From: Lysobacter sp. K5869
Lineage (GTDB): Bacteria > Pseudomonadota > Gammaproteobacteria > Xanthomonadales > Xanthomonadaceae
Length of the DNA stretch: 64,000 bases
NCBI RefSeq assembly: GCF_018847975.1
Contig: NZ_CP072597.1
Coordinates: 186,001 to 250,000, forward strand
Direction of reading: 5' to 3'
Shown here: positions 36,271 to 46,146 of the stretch, one piece after another
Layout: every line of letters starts with the position of its first letter
Numbering within the stretch: position 1 is the stretch's first letter
Notes under the pieces: model-generated
Databases searched by the model: none
What the model was told of the DNA's origin: nothing
The model's input: only the letters and a program-made list of their open reading frames with translations
Made by a program: the position numbers and the translations under genes

Positions 36271-36452
36271 GCGGGCAGTTTACGGCTGCCGGCGCCGATG
36301 CCTCGGCGCTGAAGCGCATTCGGGCTCGGTATCGGCGGTTCGGCCGCGGCCTCATCGAACGCCGTCGGGCTTGGAAGAAGCGGAGGTCGCCGCGCTTCTT
36401 CCGGGATGTCGTCCGCCCGAACGTGGGGGCGGACTTCGGGCCATGCCCCGAT

Positions 36453-36548
36453 GAAGCCCTGGATTCCCGCGTTCGCGGGAATGACGGAAGGTGGGGTTCT
36501 CGTCTCCCCGAACCGTCACCCCCGCGAACGCGGGGATCCAAAGACTTC
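36453..36548. repeat. REP-type inverted pair (BIME-like)
   Basis: A plus-strand unit at 36453-36487 (GAAGCCCTGGATTCCCGCG start, then TTCGCGGGAATGACGG) faces a minus-strand unit at 36513-36548 with the same pattern. It is the same family as 3251-3335 but in the opposite relative order. It makes up the centre of the 349-bp gap 36271-36619, which has no gene. Confidence 0.8.
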
Positions 36549-36619
36549 AGCGCGATGCTTCGGCGGTGCCCCGCGCCCGCGCATCCGCGCGGGCACGAGG
36601 CCCGGTTCCGCCGAACCGA

Positions 36620-37675
36620 TCAAGCCGCCTTGTCGAGGCTCGCGATATCGATCACGAAGCGATAGCGCACATCGCCCTTGATCATCCGCTCGTAGGCCTC
36701 GTTGATGGCCTCGATGCCGATCAGCTCGATGTCCGACGCCACCCCGTGCTCGGCGCAGAAATCCAGCATTTCCTGGGTTTCGCGGATGCCGCCGATCAGC
36801 GAGCCGCCGAGCTTGCGCCGCTGCATGATCAGCGAACCCGCCGCGACCGCCGCGGGCTTCTCCGGCACGCCGAGCAGCACCATCGTGCCGTCGACCTTGA
36901 GCAGGCTCAGGTAGGCGTTGTAGTCGTGTTCGCCGGAGACGGTGTCGATGACGAAATCGAAGCTGCGCGCCAGACGCTTGAAGGTTTCCTTCTCGCGGGT
37001 CGCGGCGAAGGCGTGCGCGCCCAGCGCCAGTGCGGCCTCGCGCTTGGACTCCGAGGTGCTCAGTACGGTCACCCGCGCGCCCATCGCCACCGCCAGCTTG
37101 ACCGCCATGTGGCCGAGGCCGCCGAGGCCGACCACCGCCAGTTCGTCGCCGGCCTTGACGCCGTAGTGGCGCAGCGGCGAATAGGTGGTGATGCCGGCGC
37201 ACAGCAGCGGCGCGGCGCGGTCGAGCGGGATCGACTCGGGAATGCGCAGCACGTAGGCCTGATCGACGACGATGCGGGTCGAGTAGCCGCCGTAGGTCGG
37301 CGCGCCGTTGCCGCGTTCGGTCGAGTTGTAGGTGCCGGTCATGCCTTGGTCGCAGTACTGCTCTTCGCCGGCTTTGCACTGCGCGCATTCGCGGCAGGAA
37401 TCGACGAAGCAGCCCACGCCGACGGCGTCGCCGGCCTTGAAGGCGGTCACGTTGGCGCCGACCCGGGCGACCCGGCCGACGATCTCGTGGCCCGGCACCA
37501 TCGGGAAGATCGACCCGCCCCACTCGTCGCGGGCCTGGTGGATGTCGGAATGGCAGACGCCGCAATAGAGGATGTCGATCAGCACATCGTCCGGGCCGGG
37601 CTCGCGGCGTTCGATCGAGAACGGGGCCAGGGACGAATGCGCGTTCTGCGCGGCATAAGCAGCGGTCTTAAGCAT
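36620..37675 (-). CDS. NAD(P)-dependent zinc alcohol dehydrogenase (YahK/CAD type)
   Basis: 351-aa medium-chain dehydrogenase reducing aldehydes. Catalytic-zinc ligands are in GVCHSDIHQ and PGHEIVG; the structural zinc site is DSCRECAQCKAGEEQYC; the Rossmann loop is GLGGLGHMAVK. The STSESKREAA motif downstream of the coenzyme strand favours NADP. The ATG at 37675 (MLKTAAYAAQN) fits the family; the frame open to 37855 adds 60 residues of Arg/Pro-rich sequence and was rejected. Confidence 0.92.
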   Translation of the reverse strand: MLKTAAYAAQNAHSSLAPFSIERREPGPDDVLIDILYCGVCHSDIHQARDEWGGSIFPMVPGHEIVGRVARVGANVTAFKAGDAVGVGCFVDSCRECAQCKAGEEQYCDQGMTGTYNSTERGNGAPTYGGYSTRIVVDQAYVLRIPESIPLDRAAPLLCAGITTYSPLRHYGVKAGDELAVVGLGGLGHMAVKLAVAMGARVTVLSTSESKREAALALGAHAFAATREKETFKRLARSFDFVIDTVSGEHDYNAYLSLLKVDGTMVLLGVPEKPAAVAAGSLIMQRRKLGGSLIGGIRETQEMLDFCAEHGVASDIELIGIEAINEAYERMIKGDVRYRFVIDIASLDKAA

Positions 37676-37923
37676 AAGGGGATGAGTTCCGGTTAGCGTG
37701 GACGGGACGCAGCGGCGGCCGGATCGGCCCCCGTCCGGGCCGTACTCGAGGCCTGGGCGCGCAGTCGGGGGCGGCGAACGCTGGACCGCCATTCTAGGCC
37801 CGCCGCGTTGCCGCCGCGTCAATCGCGGCGCCCCGCGGACGTCGCGCCGCTGCAACGCTGCGTATCGCCGCCGCGCTTGCGCTACCCTGTGCGGCGTTTC
37901 CTCCCCAAAAGTGCGAGTGCGCC

Positions 37924-38406
37924 ATGCCTTCTTTCGACGTGGTTTCCGAAGTCGACACCCACGAACTCACCAACGCGGTCGATCAGGCCAACCGCGAGCT
38001 GTCCACCCGCTTCGATTTCAAGGGCGTGGACGCCAAGTTCGTGCTCGACGACAAGCAGATCAGCCAGACGGCGCCGAGCGAGTTCCAGCTCGAACAGATG
38101 ACCCAGATCCTGCGCCAGCGCCTGGCGGCGCGCCAGATCGACTCGCGCTGCCTGGAGTTCGGCGACATCGAGACCAACCTCGCCGGCGCGCGCCAGAAGA
38201 TCACCGTGCAGCAGGGGATCGAGCAGAAACTGGCGAAGAAGATCGCCGCGGCGATCAAGGACGCCAAGCTCAAGGTCGAGACCCAAATCAACGGCGACAA
38301 GCTGCGCGTGACCGGCAAGAAGCGCGACGACCTGCAGGCGGCCATCGCCCTGCTGCGCGCCGGCGATTTCGAGCGTCCGCTGCAGTACGACAACTTCCGC
38401 GACTGA
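37924..38406 (+). CDS. yajQ: YajQ family cyclic-di-GMP-binding protein
   Basis: 160-aa two-domain protein beginning MPSFDVVSEVD with NAVDQANRELSTRFDFKG and a C-terminal KKRDDLQAAIALLR, as in YajQ. The Xanthomonas campestris homologue binds cyclic di-GMP and acts with a LysR-type factor in virulence. It is probably cotranscribed with the DUF1415 gene 10 bp downstream. Confidence 0.95.
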   Translation: MPSFDVVSEVDTHELTNAVDQANRELSTRFDFKGVDAKFVLDDKQISQTAPSEFQLEQMTQILRQRLAARQIDSRCLEFGDIETNLAGARQKITVQQGIEQKLAKKIAAAIKDAKLKVETQINGDKLRVTGKKRDDLQAAIALLRAGDFERPLQYDNFRD

Positions 38407-38416
38407 GCCGCGCGCC

Positions 38417-38974
38417 ATGAGCGAGTACGGTCCCGATCCCGTCGCCGAAACCGTGCGCTGGCTGGAGCGCGCGGTGATCGGGCTGAACCTGTGCCCGTTC
38501 GCCAAGGCGGTGCTGGCCAAGCGCCAGATCCGCTTCGTGCTCAGCTACGCGCGCACGCCGGAGCAGTTGCTGGAAGAACTGTCGTCGGAACTGGTGCTGC
38601 TGGAGCAGACCCCGGCCGAGCAGATCGACACCACCTTGCTGATCCATCCGCAGGTGCTGACCGACTTCCTCGACTTCAACGATTTCCTCGAACTCGCCGA
38701 CGAAACCGTGGCGCTGCTGGATCTGGAAGGCGAGATCCAGATCGCCAGCTTCCACCCGGATTATCAGTTCGCCGGCACCGCGTTCGACGACATCGGCAAC
38801 TGCACCAACCGCTCGCCCTACCCCACCTTGCACCTGCTGCGCGAGAGCAGCGTGGAGCGCGCGGTGGCGGCGTTTCCCGATCCCGACGCGATCGTCGAGC
38901 GCAACCTGGCGACGCTGGAAAAGCTCGGCGCGGACGGTTGGCGCAAGCTATCGGCCTGGAATTTCAGCGGCTGA
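38417..38974 (+). CDS. DUF1415 domain-containing protein
   Basis: 185-aa soluble protein matching DUF1415 over its whole length (GLNLCPFAKAV near the start, ASFHPDYQFAGT and NRSPYPTLHLLRE in the middle). The Cys in NLCPFAK and the His/Asp in FHPDYQF are conserved candidates for metal or redox chemistry. Function unknown. It lies 10 bp after yajQ. Confidence 0.9.
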   Translation: MSEYGPDPVAETVRWLERAVIGLNLCPFAKAVLAKRQIRFVLSYARTPEQLLEELSSELVLLEQTPAEQIDTTLLIHPQVLTDFLDFNDFLELADETVALLDLEGEIQIASFHPDYQFAGTAFDDIGNCTNRSPYPTLHLLRESSVERAVAAFPDPDAIVERNLATLEKLGADGWRKLSAWNFSG

Positions 38975-39037
38975 GCGCAGCCCACCCGCCTTCGCCGCGC
39001 CGCCGCTATCTCCTAACTCCTACCCGCTAGCTTCCAG

Positions 39038-39736
39038 CTACTCGGACAAGACGCGTTCCAACAAACCGCGCGCCTGCTCCAACGAAGCCACGATGCGATG
39101 GCCGAACGCGCGCAGCTCCTCGCCCGGCGCGACCAGATCGGGAATCTGGATCGGCGTCGCCCCGGCCGCCAGCGCGGCGCGCACGCCGGGCTCGGAATCC
39201 TCCAGCACCACGCAGCGGCGCACGTCGACGCCGAGTTCGCGCGCGGCCAACTGATAGATGTCCGGCGCGGGCTTGGGGTGTTCGACATCGCTGCCGGTCA
39301 CCACGATCCGGAAACGGCCGAGCAAGCCCGTCGCGGCCAGCTTGGCCAGCGCGCGCGGACGCTGGGTCGAGGTCGCGACCGCCTTGGGCACGCCGTGCGC
39401 TTCGAGCAGATCGAGCAGTTCCAGCAAGCCGTTCTTGCGCGGCAAACCGGCGGCGACGCGTTCGTCGTAGAGCCGGTAGCTGGTGTCGCGCAACCGCGCC
39501 GCGGCGTCGGCGCCGAAATGCCCGCTCAGGTGGGCGAGGCTGGCGCGGTCGTGCATGCCGACCATCGCCAGCCACACCGCGTCTTCGGCGGCGAGGTTTT
39601 CGGCCACGGCGGCTTCGCGCCAGGTTTCCAGCATCGCCTGCTCGCTGTCGAGCATCAGGCCGTCCATGTCGAACAGCACGGCGTCGGGAACGAACTCCAG
39701 CGCGATGGACGTCTCAGCCACGGAATCTTCAGCCAC
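39038..39736 (-). CDS. HAD-IA family hydrolase (beta-phosphoglucomutase-like)
   Basis: 232-aa phosphatase-type protein. HAD motif I is LFDMDGLMLDSE (nucleophile and acid/base Asp), motif II a Thr in VATSTQRP, motif III Lys in EHPKPAPDIY, and motif IV VVLEDSEPGV; an alpha-helical C1 cap lies between motifs I and II. It probably dephosphorylates a small sugar phosphate. Its start overlaps the end of rsuA by 8 bp, so it is the last gene of a three-gene translationally coupled operon. Confidence 0.92.
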   Translation of the reverse strand: MAEDSVAETSIALEFVPDAVLFDMDGLMLDSEQAMLETWREAAVAENLAAEDAVWLAMVGMHDRASLAHLSGHFGADAAARLRDTSYRLYDERVAAGLPRKNGLLELLDLLEAHGVPKAVATSTQRPRALAKLAATGLLGRFRIVVTGSDVEHPKPAPDIYQLAARELGVDVRRCVVLEDSEPGVRAALAAGATPIQIPDLVAPGEELRAFGHRIVASLEQARGLLERVLSE

Positions 39737-40430
39737 GAAACAGAGTCTCGAGATCGGTGGAATCGAGCGTGCGCCATTGCCCGCTCGGCAAATCCTGCAG
39801 CGACAAGCCGCCGATGCGCGCGCGGTGCAGCGCTTCGACGTGATTGCCGACCGCGGCGAACATGCGCCGCACCTGATGGTAGCGGCCCTCGGTGAGCGTC
39901 AGCCGCGCCCGCCGCGGTTCCAGCGCGTCCAGCGCGGCCGGCGCCAGCGGGGTTTTTTCCGCTTCCAGCATCAGCTCGCCGCTGGCGAACACCGCCGCTT
40001 CGTCGCCGCGCAGGTCCGACGCCAGAGTAGCTTCATAGACCTTGCCGAGCTTGGCCTTCGGCGAAACGATCCGGTGCAGCAGCGCGCCGTCGTCGGTCAT
40101 CAGCAACAGGCCGCTGGTGTCGCGGTCGAGCCGGCCGACCGGCGAAAGCAGCGGCGAGCGCAGGCGGAAGCGCGGCGGCAACAGGTCGTAGACGATGCGG
40201 CCGGGGTCCTTGGTCGAACAGGTGTAGCCGACCGGCTTGTGCAGCATCACCGCCAAGCCGGCGGGCGGGTCCAGCGGCTCGCCGTCGATGCGGATCGCGG
40301 CGTGCTCGACCTGATCGTCGGCGTACAGCACTTCGCCGTCGGCATCGGTGATGCGGCCTTGGCGGAACATCGCGGTCACGTCCTTGCGGCTGCCGTAACC
40401 GAGGTTGGCGATCAGCTTGACCAGTTTCAT
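39729..40430 (-). CDS. rsuA: 16S rRNA pseudouridine synthase (RsuA type)
   Basis: 233-aa enzyme expected to modify U516 of 16S rRNA. An S4-like RNA-binding region (MKLVKLIANLGYGSRKDVTA) precedes the catalytic core with GRLDRDTSGLLLMT (catalytic Asp) and the C-terminal EGRYHQVRRMFAAVGN. It overlaps the methyltransferase stop by ATGA (40427-40430) and the HAD gene by 8 bp. Confidence 0.93.
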   Translation of the reverse strand: MKLVKLIANLGYGSRKDVTAMFRQGRITDADGEVLYADDQVEHAAIRIDGEPLDPPAGLAVMLHKPVGYTCSTKDPGRIVYDLLPPRFRLRSPLLSPVGRLDRDTSGLLLMTDDGALLHRIVSPKAKLGKVYEATLASDLRGDEAAVFASGELMLEAEKTPLAPAALDALEPRRARLTLTEGRYHQVRRMFAAVGNHVEALHRARIGGLSLQDLPSGQWRTLDSTDLETLFRG

Positions 40431-41479
40431 GCCCGCCTCCGCGCGCCGCGCGCTTCCACGACCTTGAAACCGCCGTCCTGCGCGACCGTGCGCACTTCGC
40501 CGAAGTGCTCGTCCAGCGCTTGTTCGTACGGCAGATGGCGGTTGGCGACCAGCCACAGCCGCCCGCCCGGGTTGAGCGATTGCGCGGCCACTTCGATGAA
40601 GCGGCGGCCGATGTCCGGGCGCTCCTCGCGGCCCTGCGCGTGGAACGGCGGATTGCTGACGATGACGTCGTAGCGGCGCGGCAAGCCGGCGGTGACGTCG
40701 TGCCAGAACGCTTCCAGCGGCACCCGCGCCTCGCGCAGGTTGTGCCGGGCCAGCGCGACCGCGCGCGCCTGGGCCTCGAACAGATCCAGCGAGGCGATGC
40801 GCGGGCAGCGCGCCAGCAATTCGGCCGAGAGATAACCGTAGCCGGCGCCGAGGTCGGCGGCGCGGCCGGCCAAATCCGCCGGCAGATGCGCGGCGAGCAA
40901 GGCCGAAGCCGGATCGATGCGGTCCCAGGCGAACACGCCGGGGCGGCTGAGGAAGCGGCCGCCGAGAATCTCGCGCGGCGCGTCCAGCGCGGCCCAGGCG
41001 CGGGCCAGCGCGGCGTCGGCCGGGCCGTGCAACGGCGCGGTCCAGAACGCGCGGCATTTGCGCTTGGACAGGCTGCCGACCTTGCCGGCGAGCGTGCCCA
41101 GATCGTCCTCGCCCGAGCGCGCGCCCTCGTCGTTGCGCATGCACGCCAGCACCCGCCCGCCCGGCGCGCAACGCGCCACGGCCTGGGCGAACAGCGCGCG
41201 CGCTTCCTCGCGCTGGCGCGGCGGCAGCACCAACACCAGCGGGAAACGGCGGTCCGGGGCCAGCGATTCCAGGTCGGCCACGTCGAGGCCGCCGCGCTCC
41301 AGCGCGTCGGCGGCGGGCTTGAAGTCCTGCTCGCACAACAGCCCCGGGCGCGGCGCCTGACGCAGGCCGAGGCCGTCGCGCGCGCGCAGGAACAGCGCGT
41401 CGCCGGGCCAGCTCAGCACGCCGTCGGCGAGGGGCTGAAACAGGGTTTCCAGCGCGTCGTCGGAACGGTCAGCGCGCAT
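40427..41479 (-). CDS. Class I SAM-dependent RNA methyltransferase (RsmC-like)
   Basis: 350-aa protein with the RsmC layout: a degenerate N-terminal methyltransferase-like half and an active C-terminal half with SAM motif GAGYGYLSAELL and the catalytic tetrapeptide NPPF. It probably makes m2G in 16S rRNA (G1207-type). Coupling to rsuA supports a small-subunit rRNA modification operon. Confidence 0.88.
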   Translation of the reverse strand: MRADRSDDALETLFQPLADGVLSWPGDALFLRARDGLGLRQAPRPGLLCEQDFKPAADALERGGLDVADLESLAPDRRFPLVLVLPPRQREEARALFAQAVARCAPGGRVLACMRNDEGARSGEDDLGTLAGKVGSLSKRKCRAFWTAPLHGPADAALARAWAALDAPREILGGRFLSRPGVFAWDRIDPASALLAAHLPADLAGRAADLGAGYGYLSAELLARCPRIASLDLFEAQARAVALARHNLREARVPLEAFWHDVTAGLPRRYDVIVSNPPFHAQGREERPDIGRRFIEVAAQSLNPGGRLWLVANRHLPYEQALDEHFGEVRTVAQDGGFKVVEARGARRRA

Positions 41480-41584
41480 GGTCGAAAGACACGGGATGGA
41501 TTGCGGACGATAGGTTCATCGCGCCGATTTTACGCGGCCGCGGGTTAGGGTGTGGCATCGCATCCGACGCAAGGAGCGTCCCCC

Positions 41585-42361
41585 GTGCGCCTGCCCGTGC
41601 TGATCGCGGCCGCGCTGATGCCGGCGGTGGCCTGGTTCTCGCAACAGGGCTACTTCGGCCCCGACAACGGCGCGATTTCCGACCGATACCCCACTTTGCT
41701 GGTCGCCGCCGGCTATGCCTTCGCGATCTGGGGCCTGATTTTCCTGCTCGACCTCGCTTTCGCCGTCTGGCAGCTCGGCGCGCGCCGGCGCGAGGACGAC
41801 ACCCTGCGGCGGGTCCGCCCCGCCGCTGCGGCCGGTTTCACCCTCACCGCGCTGTGGATGCCGCTGTTCTCGCAGCAGTGGTTCTGGCTGGCGCTGGCGA
41901 CGATCTGGCTGGCCCTGGCCTGTCTGGCCTGGGCGGCGACCGTGCTGGCGCGCGACGCTACGCCGCTGCCGGGCCAGCGCGCCTGGGCGAAATTCGCGCT
42001 GTCGCTGCACGCCGGCTGGCTGGCGCTGGCGGCGTTCCTGAACACCGCGCAGGTGATCGTGGCCTATCGCCTGCTGCCGGCGGAGCCGATGTTGCACTGG
42101 AGCCTGGGCCTGTTCGCGGCCGCGGCGCTGTTGCTGGCGGCGTTGAACGCGCGCATGCGCGCCAGCGCCGGCTTCGTGCTGGCGGCGCTGTGGGGTTTGG
42201 CCGGCGTGTATATGAAGCAATCGGCGTCGGCCTTGCCCGGCGCGACGGTCGCGGCGTGGACGGCCGCCGGCATCGGCGCGCTGTTGCTCGCGCAGACGCT
42301 GTGGCTGCGGCTGCATCCGCGGCATCGGGTGTTTTCGGGGCATTTGTCGCCGGGCGAATGA
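41585..42361 (+). CDS. TspO/MBR-like tryptophan-rich membrane protein
   Basis: 258-aa protein with six to eight hydrophobic helices and Trp-rich segments (GYAFAIWGLIFLLDLAFAVWQ-type motif split around residues 45-65, QQWFWLALATIWLALA). FAIWGLIF resembles the signature of tryptophan-rich sensory proteins, which bind porphyrins or lipids, but it is longer than canonical TspO (~160 aa). The GTG at 41585 with AAGGAG upstream is preferred over the frame open to 41552. Confidence 0.72.
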   Translation: MRLPVLIAAALMPAVAWFSQQGYFGPDNGAISDRYPTLLVAAGYAFAIWGLIFLLDLAFAVWQLGARRREDDTLRRVRPAAAAGFTLTALWMPLFSQQWFWLALATIWLALACLAWAATVLARDATPLPGQRAWAKFALSLHAGWLALAAFLNTAQVIVAYRLLPAEPMLHWSLGLFAAAALLLAALNARMRASAGFVLAALWGLAGVYMKQSASALPGATVAAWTAAGIGALLLAQTLWLRLHPRHRVFSGHLSPGE

Positions 42362-42512
42362 CGGCGTTTCGATTCGGTCGTCCACGATCGCGGCGGACAG
42401 CGACTGAACCCGCGAACCGAGGGATCTTCGCGCCGCGCGAACATCCGCTTCATCCGCAGCCAACGTCGCCGCCGCGAGGATGAAACCTCGTCCATCCCAG
42501 GAGCCTTGCACG

Positions 42513-42770
42513 ATGCGAGCCCTCTTCGTCGGCGGCACCGTCGACAACAGCGAACTCGACCTGGAAGGCGGCACGGCGCCGCGTCACTATCCGCCGGACA
42601 CCGGCAGCGGCACCGCGCGTTACCGTCTGCACCATGTGGGACTGCGCGACGGCGCCATGGTCTACGCGGTGTACGCCGCGCCGGAATTGGCCGACGGCGA
42701 GATCGAGCGCGTGGCCGAGGAACGCGGGTATGCGCGCAGGTTCGAGGCCGAGCCGCAGTTGAGCGTTTGA
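42513..42770 (+). CDS. Small conserved-looking protein of unknown function
   Basis: 85-aa soluble acidic protein beginning MRALFVGGTVDNSELDL, with a HYPPDTGSG loop. No family recognised. CAGGAG lies 9 bp before the ATG at 42513. A perfect hairpin terminator follows 10 bp after the stop, supporting it as a real monocistronic gene. Confidence 0.72.
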   Translation: MRALFVGGTVDNSELDLEGGTAPRHYPPDTGSGTARYRLHHVGLRDGAMVYAVYAAPELADGEIERVAEERGYARRFEAEPQLSV

Positions 42771-42780
42771 AGTTTCCCGA

Positions 42781-42819
42781 CCACTCCGGCCCGAACGCAA
42801 AGCGTTCGGGCCGGAGTGG
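42781..42819. terminator. Perfect 18-bp hairpin between convergent genes
   Basis: CCACTCCGGCCCGAACGC pairs perfectly with its complement at 42802-42819 over an AAA loop. It lies 10 bp after one stop codon and 9 bp before the stop of the converging ybbP gene, so it probably ends both transcripts. No U-tract is present on either strand. Confidence 0.75.
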
Positions 42820-42828
42820 CGCGCGATA

Positions 42829-45333
42829 TCAGTTCTGCAACTCGCGCAGCGTCACCGAAGGCGGCGCATCCAGCACCCGCCGCGTCGCGAACATCCCCGC
42901 CGCCAGCGCCGCCAGCATGCCCGCCGCGCCGCCGGCCGCGGCCATGCGCCAGTCGAATTCCCAGGGCAGATCGAACACCTGCACCGCGACCACGCCGGCC
43001 AGCACCGACGCCGCGATCGCCGCGACCAAGCCCGACAACAAGCCGATCGCCGCGAACTCCGAAGCCTGCGCCAAGCGCAGCTGCCAACGGCTGCCGCCGA
43101 GCACGCGCATCACCCCGCCTTCGAGCAGGCGCTCGTCCTGGCTCGCGCTCACCGCCGCCATCAACACCAGCACGCCGGCGAACAGCGAGAAATAGAACAC
43201 CACCTCGACCACCGTCGACACCTGATCGGCGGTGCTGCGCACCTGCTTGAGCACCTGCTCGACGTCGATCACCGACAGGTTCGGGAAGCGCTCGACCAAT
43301 TGCGAGGTGAAGCGGGTGTTCTGCGCCGGCACGCTGATCGCGGTGATGTAGCTGGCCGCGTAGCCGTCCATCGACTGCGGCGATGCGACCACGAAGAAGT
43401 TCGGCCGGAAGCTTTCCCAATCGACCTTGCGCAGGCTAGTGATCTTGGCCTGGAACGGCTGGCCGGCGATGTCGAAGCCGATGCGGTCGCCGACCTTCCA
43501 GCCCAAGGTTTCGGCGAAGCCTTCCTCGACCGACACCTCCGGCTGCGCCAGTTTGCGCGGCGCCCAGAACTTGCCGTCGGTGAGCTTGTTGTCGTCGCGC
43601 AGCTTGTCGGCCACCGACAGGTTGAACTCGCGCTCGGCCAATTGCTTGGCGCGGTCGCCGCGCTCGGCGTAGCTGTCGCCGGTCACCGGCTGGCCGTTGT
43701 GGCTGACCAGACGCGCGCGGATCATCGGGAACAAGACCGGCTCGGCGAGGCCTTGTTCGCCGATGAAACGGCGCACGTCGGCCATCTGGTCCTGCTGCAC
43801 GTTGATGATGAAGCGGTTGGGCGCATCCGCCGCCAGCGCCAACTGCCAGCGGTCGAGCAGGTCGGTGCGCACGAAGGTCAGCAGCAGCAGCGCCATCAGG
43901 CCCAGGCCCAGCGCCGACACCTGGGCGATGCTGGCGCCCGCGCGCCGGCTCACGTTCGCCAAGCCGTAGCGCAGCGCGCCGCGCAGGCGCGAACGCAGGC
44001 GCCGCACCAGCACGATCATGCCCAGCGCCAGCAACGCCAACACCGCGAAGGTCGCGATGATGCCGACCAGCATGTACGCGCCGAGCATCAGCGAGCCGGC
44101 CTTCCACCACAGCAACGCGGCGAGGCCGCCCAGGCCGGCCAGCGCGACCAGCCACGAACTCGGCTCGGTGGCGTCGAGATCGCGGCGCAGCACGCGCAAT
44201 GCCGGCACCCGGCGCAGCGCCAGCACCGGCGGCGCGCCGAACGCCAGCAACACCACCAGGCCGACGCCGAAGCCTTGCAGCGCCGGCAACCAGCCCGCGG
44301 GCGGAATCGACATCTTCAGCGATTGCTCCAGCCAGCCGCCGATCGCCCATTGCAGCGCGAACGCCAAGGCCACGCCGATCGCGCTGGCGAGCAAACCGAG
44401 CAACACCATCTCGCCGACGTGGATGCCGACCAAGGTGCGCTGGCTGGCGCCGAGGCAACGCATCACCGCGGTGCCGGACAAATGGCGCTCGCTGTGGCGG
44501 CGCGCGGCCATCGCCACCGCCACCGCCGCCAGCACCACCGACACCAGCGCCGCCAAACCGAGGAAGCGACCGGCGCGGTCGAGCGCGGAACGCACTTCCG
44601 GGCGCGCGTCGGCGATGGTTTCCAAACGCTGGCCGCGGCCGAGCGCGGGCTTGGCGGCGGCGACGAAACGCTCCACCGCCGCGGCCGGGCCGGCGACGAC
44701 CAAGCGATAGCGGATGCGGCTGCCCGGCTGGATCAAGCCCGTGCCCGGCAGATCGGCGAGGTTGAGAAACACCTTCGGCGCGATGTTGAAGTAATCCAGC
44801 GACGCGTCGGGTTCTTGCGTGACCAACGCCGCCAGGCGCAGGCGCGAATCGCCGATGGCGATCTCTTGCCCAACCTTCGCGCCCAAGGTGTCGGCGCCGG
44901 CCTGGCTCATCCACACCGTGCCGCGCGCGGGCACGCCCGCCGCGTCGCGTTCGGCGCCGCCGGCCTTATCGGCGATGCGGAACGCGCCGCGCAGCGGGAA
45001 GCCTTCGCCGAGCGCGCGCAGATCGCCGAGCTGCAAACGCTCGCCGACCCGGATCATGGTCTGCAATTCGTGGGCTTCGGCGCGGCGCAGTTCGGGCGCG
45101 GACGCGGCTTCGCGCAATTTGCCGGCGATGGGTTGATCGGCGCGGATCACCGCGTCGCCGCCGAGCAAACGGTTGGCCTCGATCGCCAGCGCGCGCTCGG
45201 CGCGGTCGGTGACGAAGCCGACCGCGGTCACCGCCAACACCGCCAGCACCAGCGCGGCGAGCAGGATGCGCACGTCGCCGGCCTTGAGGTCGCGGCGCAG
45301 TTGGCGCCACGCCATCGCGATCGTGCGGCCCAT
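42829..45333 (-). CDS. ybbP: ABC transporter permease, YbbP-type (FtsX family)
   Basis: 834-aa membrane protein with an N-terminal helix, a large periplasmic domain, two sets of FtsX helices (GTAVMRCLGASQRTLVG in the first; EGGVMRVLGGSRWQLRLAQA in the second) and about ten helices overall. With YbbA it forms an ABC complex of uncertain substrate. The ATPase gene is 1 bp upstream, and the esterase gene tesA diverges from that, as in E. coli tesA-ybbA-ybbP. Confidence 0.9.
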   Translation of the reverse strand: MGRTIAMAWRQLRRDLKAGDVRILLAALVLAVLAVTAVGFVTDRAERALAIEANRLLGGDAVIRADQPIAGKLREAASAPELRRAEAHELQTMIRVGERLQLGDLRALGEGFPLRGAFRIADKAGGAERDAAGVPARGTVWMSQAGADTLGAKVGQEIAIGDSRLRLAALVTQEPDASLDYFNIAPKVFLNLADLPGTGLIQPGSRIRYRLVVAGPAAAVERFVAAAKPALGRGQRLETIADARPEVRSALDRAGRFLGLAALVSVVLAAVAVAMAARRHSERHLSGTAVMRCLGASQRTLVGIHVGEMVLLGLLASAIGVALAFALQWAIGGWLEQSLKMSIPPAGWLPALQGFGVGLVVLLAFGAPPVLALRRVPALRVLRRDLDATEPSSWLVALAGLGGLAALLWWKAGSLMLGAYMLVGIIATFAVLALLALGMIVLVRRLRSRLRGALRYGLANVSRRAGASIAQVSALGLGLMALLLLTFVRTDLLDRWQLALAADAPNRFIINVQQDQMADVRRFIGEQGLAEPVLFPMIRARLVSHNGQPVTGDSYAERGDRAKQLAEREFNLSVADKLRDDNKLTDGKFWAPRKLAQPEVSVEEGFAETLGWKVGDRIGFDIAGQPFQAKITSLRKVDWESFRPNFFVVASPQSMDGYAASYITAISVPAQNTRFTSQLVERFPNLSVIDVEQVLKQVRSTADQVSTVVEVVFYFSLFAGVLVLMAAVSASQDERLLEGGVMRVLGGSRWQLRLAQASEFAAIGLLSGLVAAIAASVLAGVVAVQVFDLPWEFDWRMAAAGGAAGMLAALAAGMFATRRVLDAPPSVTLRELQN

Positions 45334-45334
45334 C

Positions 45335-46099
45335 TCAGGCCTGCACCAGTCGGCCGCTGTCCAGGCGGATGCGGCGGTGGCAGCGTTCGGCGAGGTGATC
45401 GTCGTGGGTCACCAACACCAAGGTCGTGCCCGCGTCGGCGTTGAGCTGGAACAGCAGTTCGATGATCGCCTGCCCGGTGTGGGTGTCGAGATTGCCGGTG
45501 GGCTCGTCGGCGAACAGCAGCGACGGCCGGGTCACGAACGCGCGCGCCAGCGCCACGCGCTGCTGCTCGCCGCCGGACAATTGACGCGGATAGTGATCCA
45601 GACGCTGACCGAGCCCGACCTTGGCCAGGATCGCCTGCGCCGGCGCCTGCGCGTCGCGGTCGCCGCGCAGTTCCAGCGGCAGCATCACGTTCTCCAGCGC
45701 GGTCAGCGACGGCAGCAACTGGAAGCTCTGGAACACGAAGCCGACCTTCTCGCCGCGCACGCGCGCGCGGCCGTCCTCGTCGAGCGCGGAAATGGTTTCG
45801 CCGTCGAGCTTGACCGTGCCGGTGCTGGGCGAATCCAGGCCCGCGAGCAAGGACAGCAGCGTGCTCTTGCCCGAACCCGACGCGCCCACGATCGCGACCG
45901 TGTCGCCCTTGGCGATGGAGAAACCGACCCCATCGAGAATGGTGAGCTCGCCCGACGGCAAGGACACATGCTTGCCCAGGCCCTGCACTTCCAGGGTCAA
46001 CGGGCGCGCCGCGCCGGCGTCGCCGCCGGTTCGTGCGCGTTCATCGTTTTCGGCGATGTCATCGGCCATGATCGTTGCGGCCAAGTCGGAAGCTGCCAT
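45335..46099 (-). CDS. ybbA: ABC transporter ATP-binding protein, YbbA-type
   Basis: 254-aa ATPase of the LolD/MacB group with Walker [10 protein letters not shown], signature LSGGEQQR, Walker [13 protein letters not shown] and switch VTHDD. A ~35-residue N-terminal extension precedes the domain; an internal ATG at 46066 (MADDIAEND) is an alternative start. Partner of the adjacent YbbP permease. Confidence 0.9.
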   Translation of the reverse strand: MAASDLAATIMADDIAENDERARTGGDAGAARPLTLEVQGLGKHVSLPSGELTILDGVGFSIAKGDTVAIVGASGSGKSTLLSLLAGLDSPSTGTVKLDGETISALDEDGRARVRGEKVGFVFQSFQLLPSLTALENVMLPLELRGDRDAQAPAQAILAKVGLGQRLDHYPRQLSGGEQQRVALARAFVTRPSLLFADEPTGNLDTHTGQAIIELLFQLNADAGTTLVLVTHDDHLAERCHRRIRLDSGRLVQA

Positions 46100-46146
46100 G
46101 ATCGTCCTTCTGCCTGCCTCGCCGCATCTTCGGGAGACGTTATTAA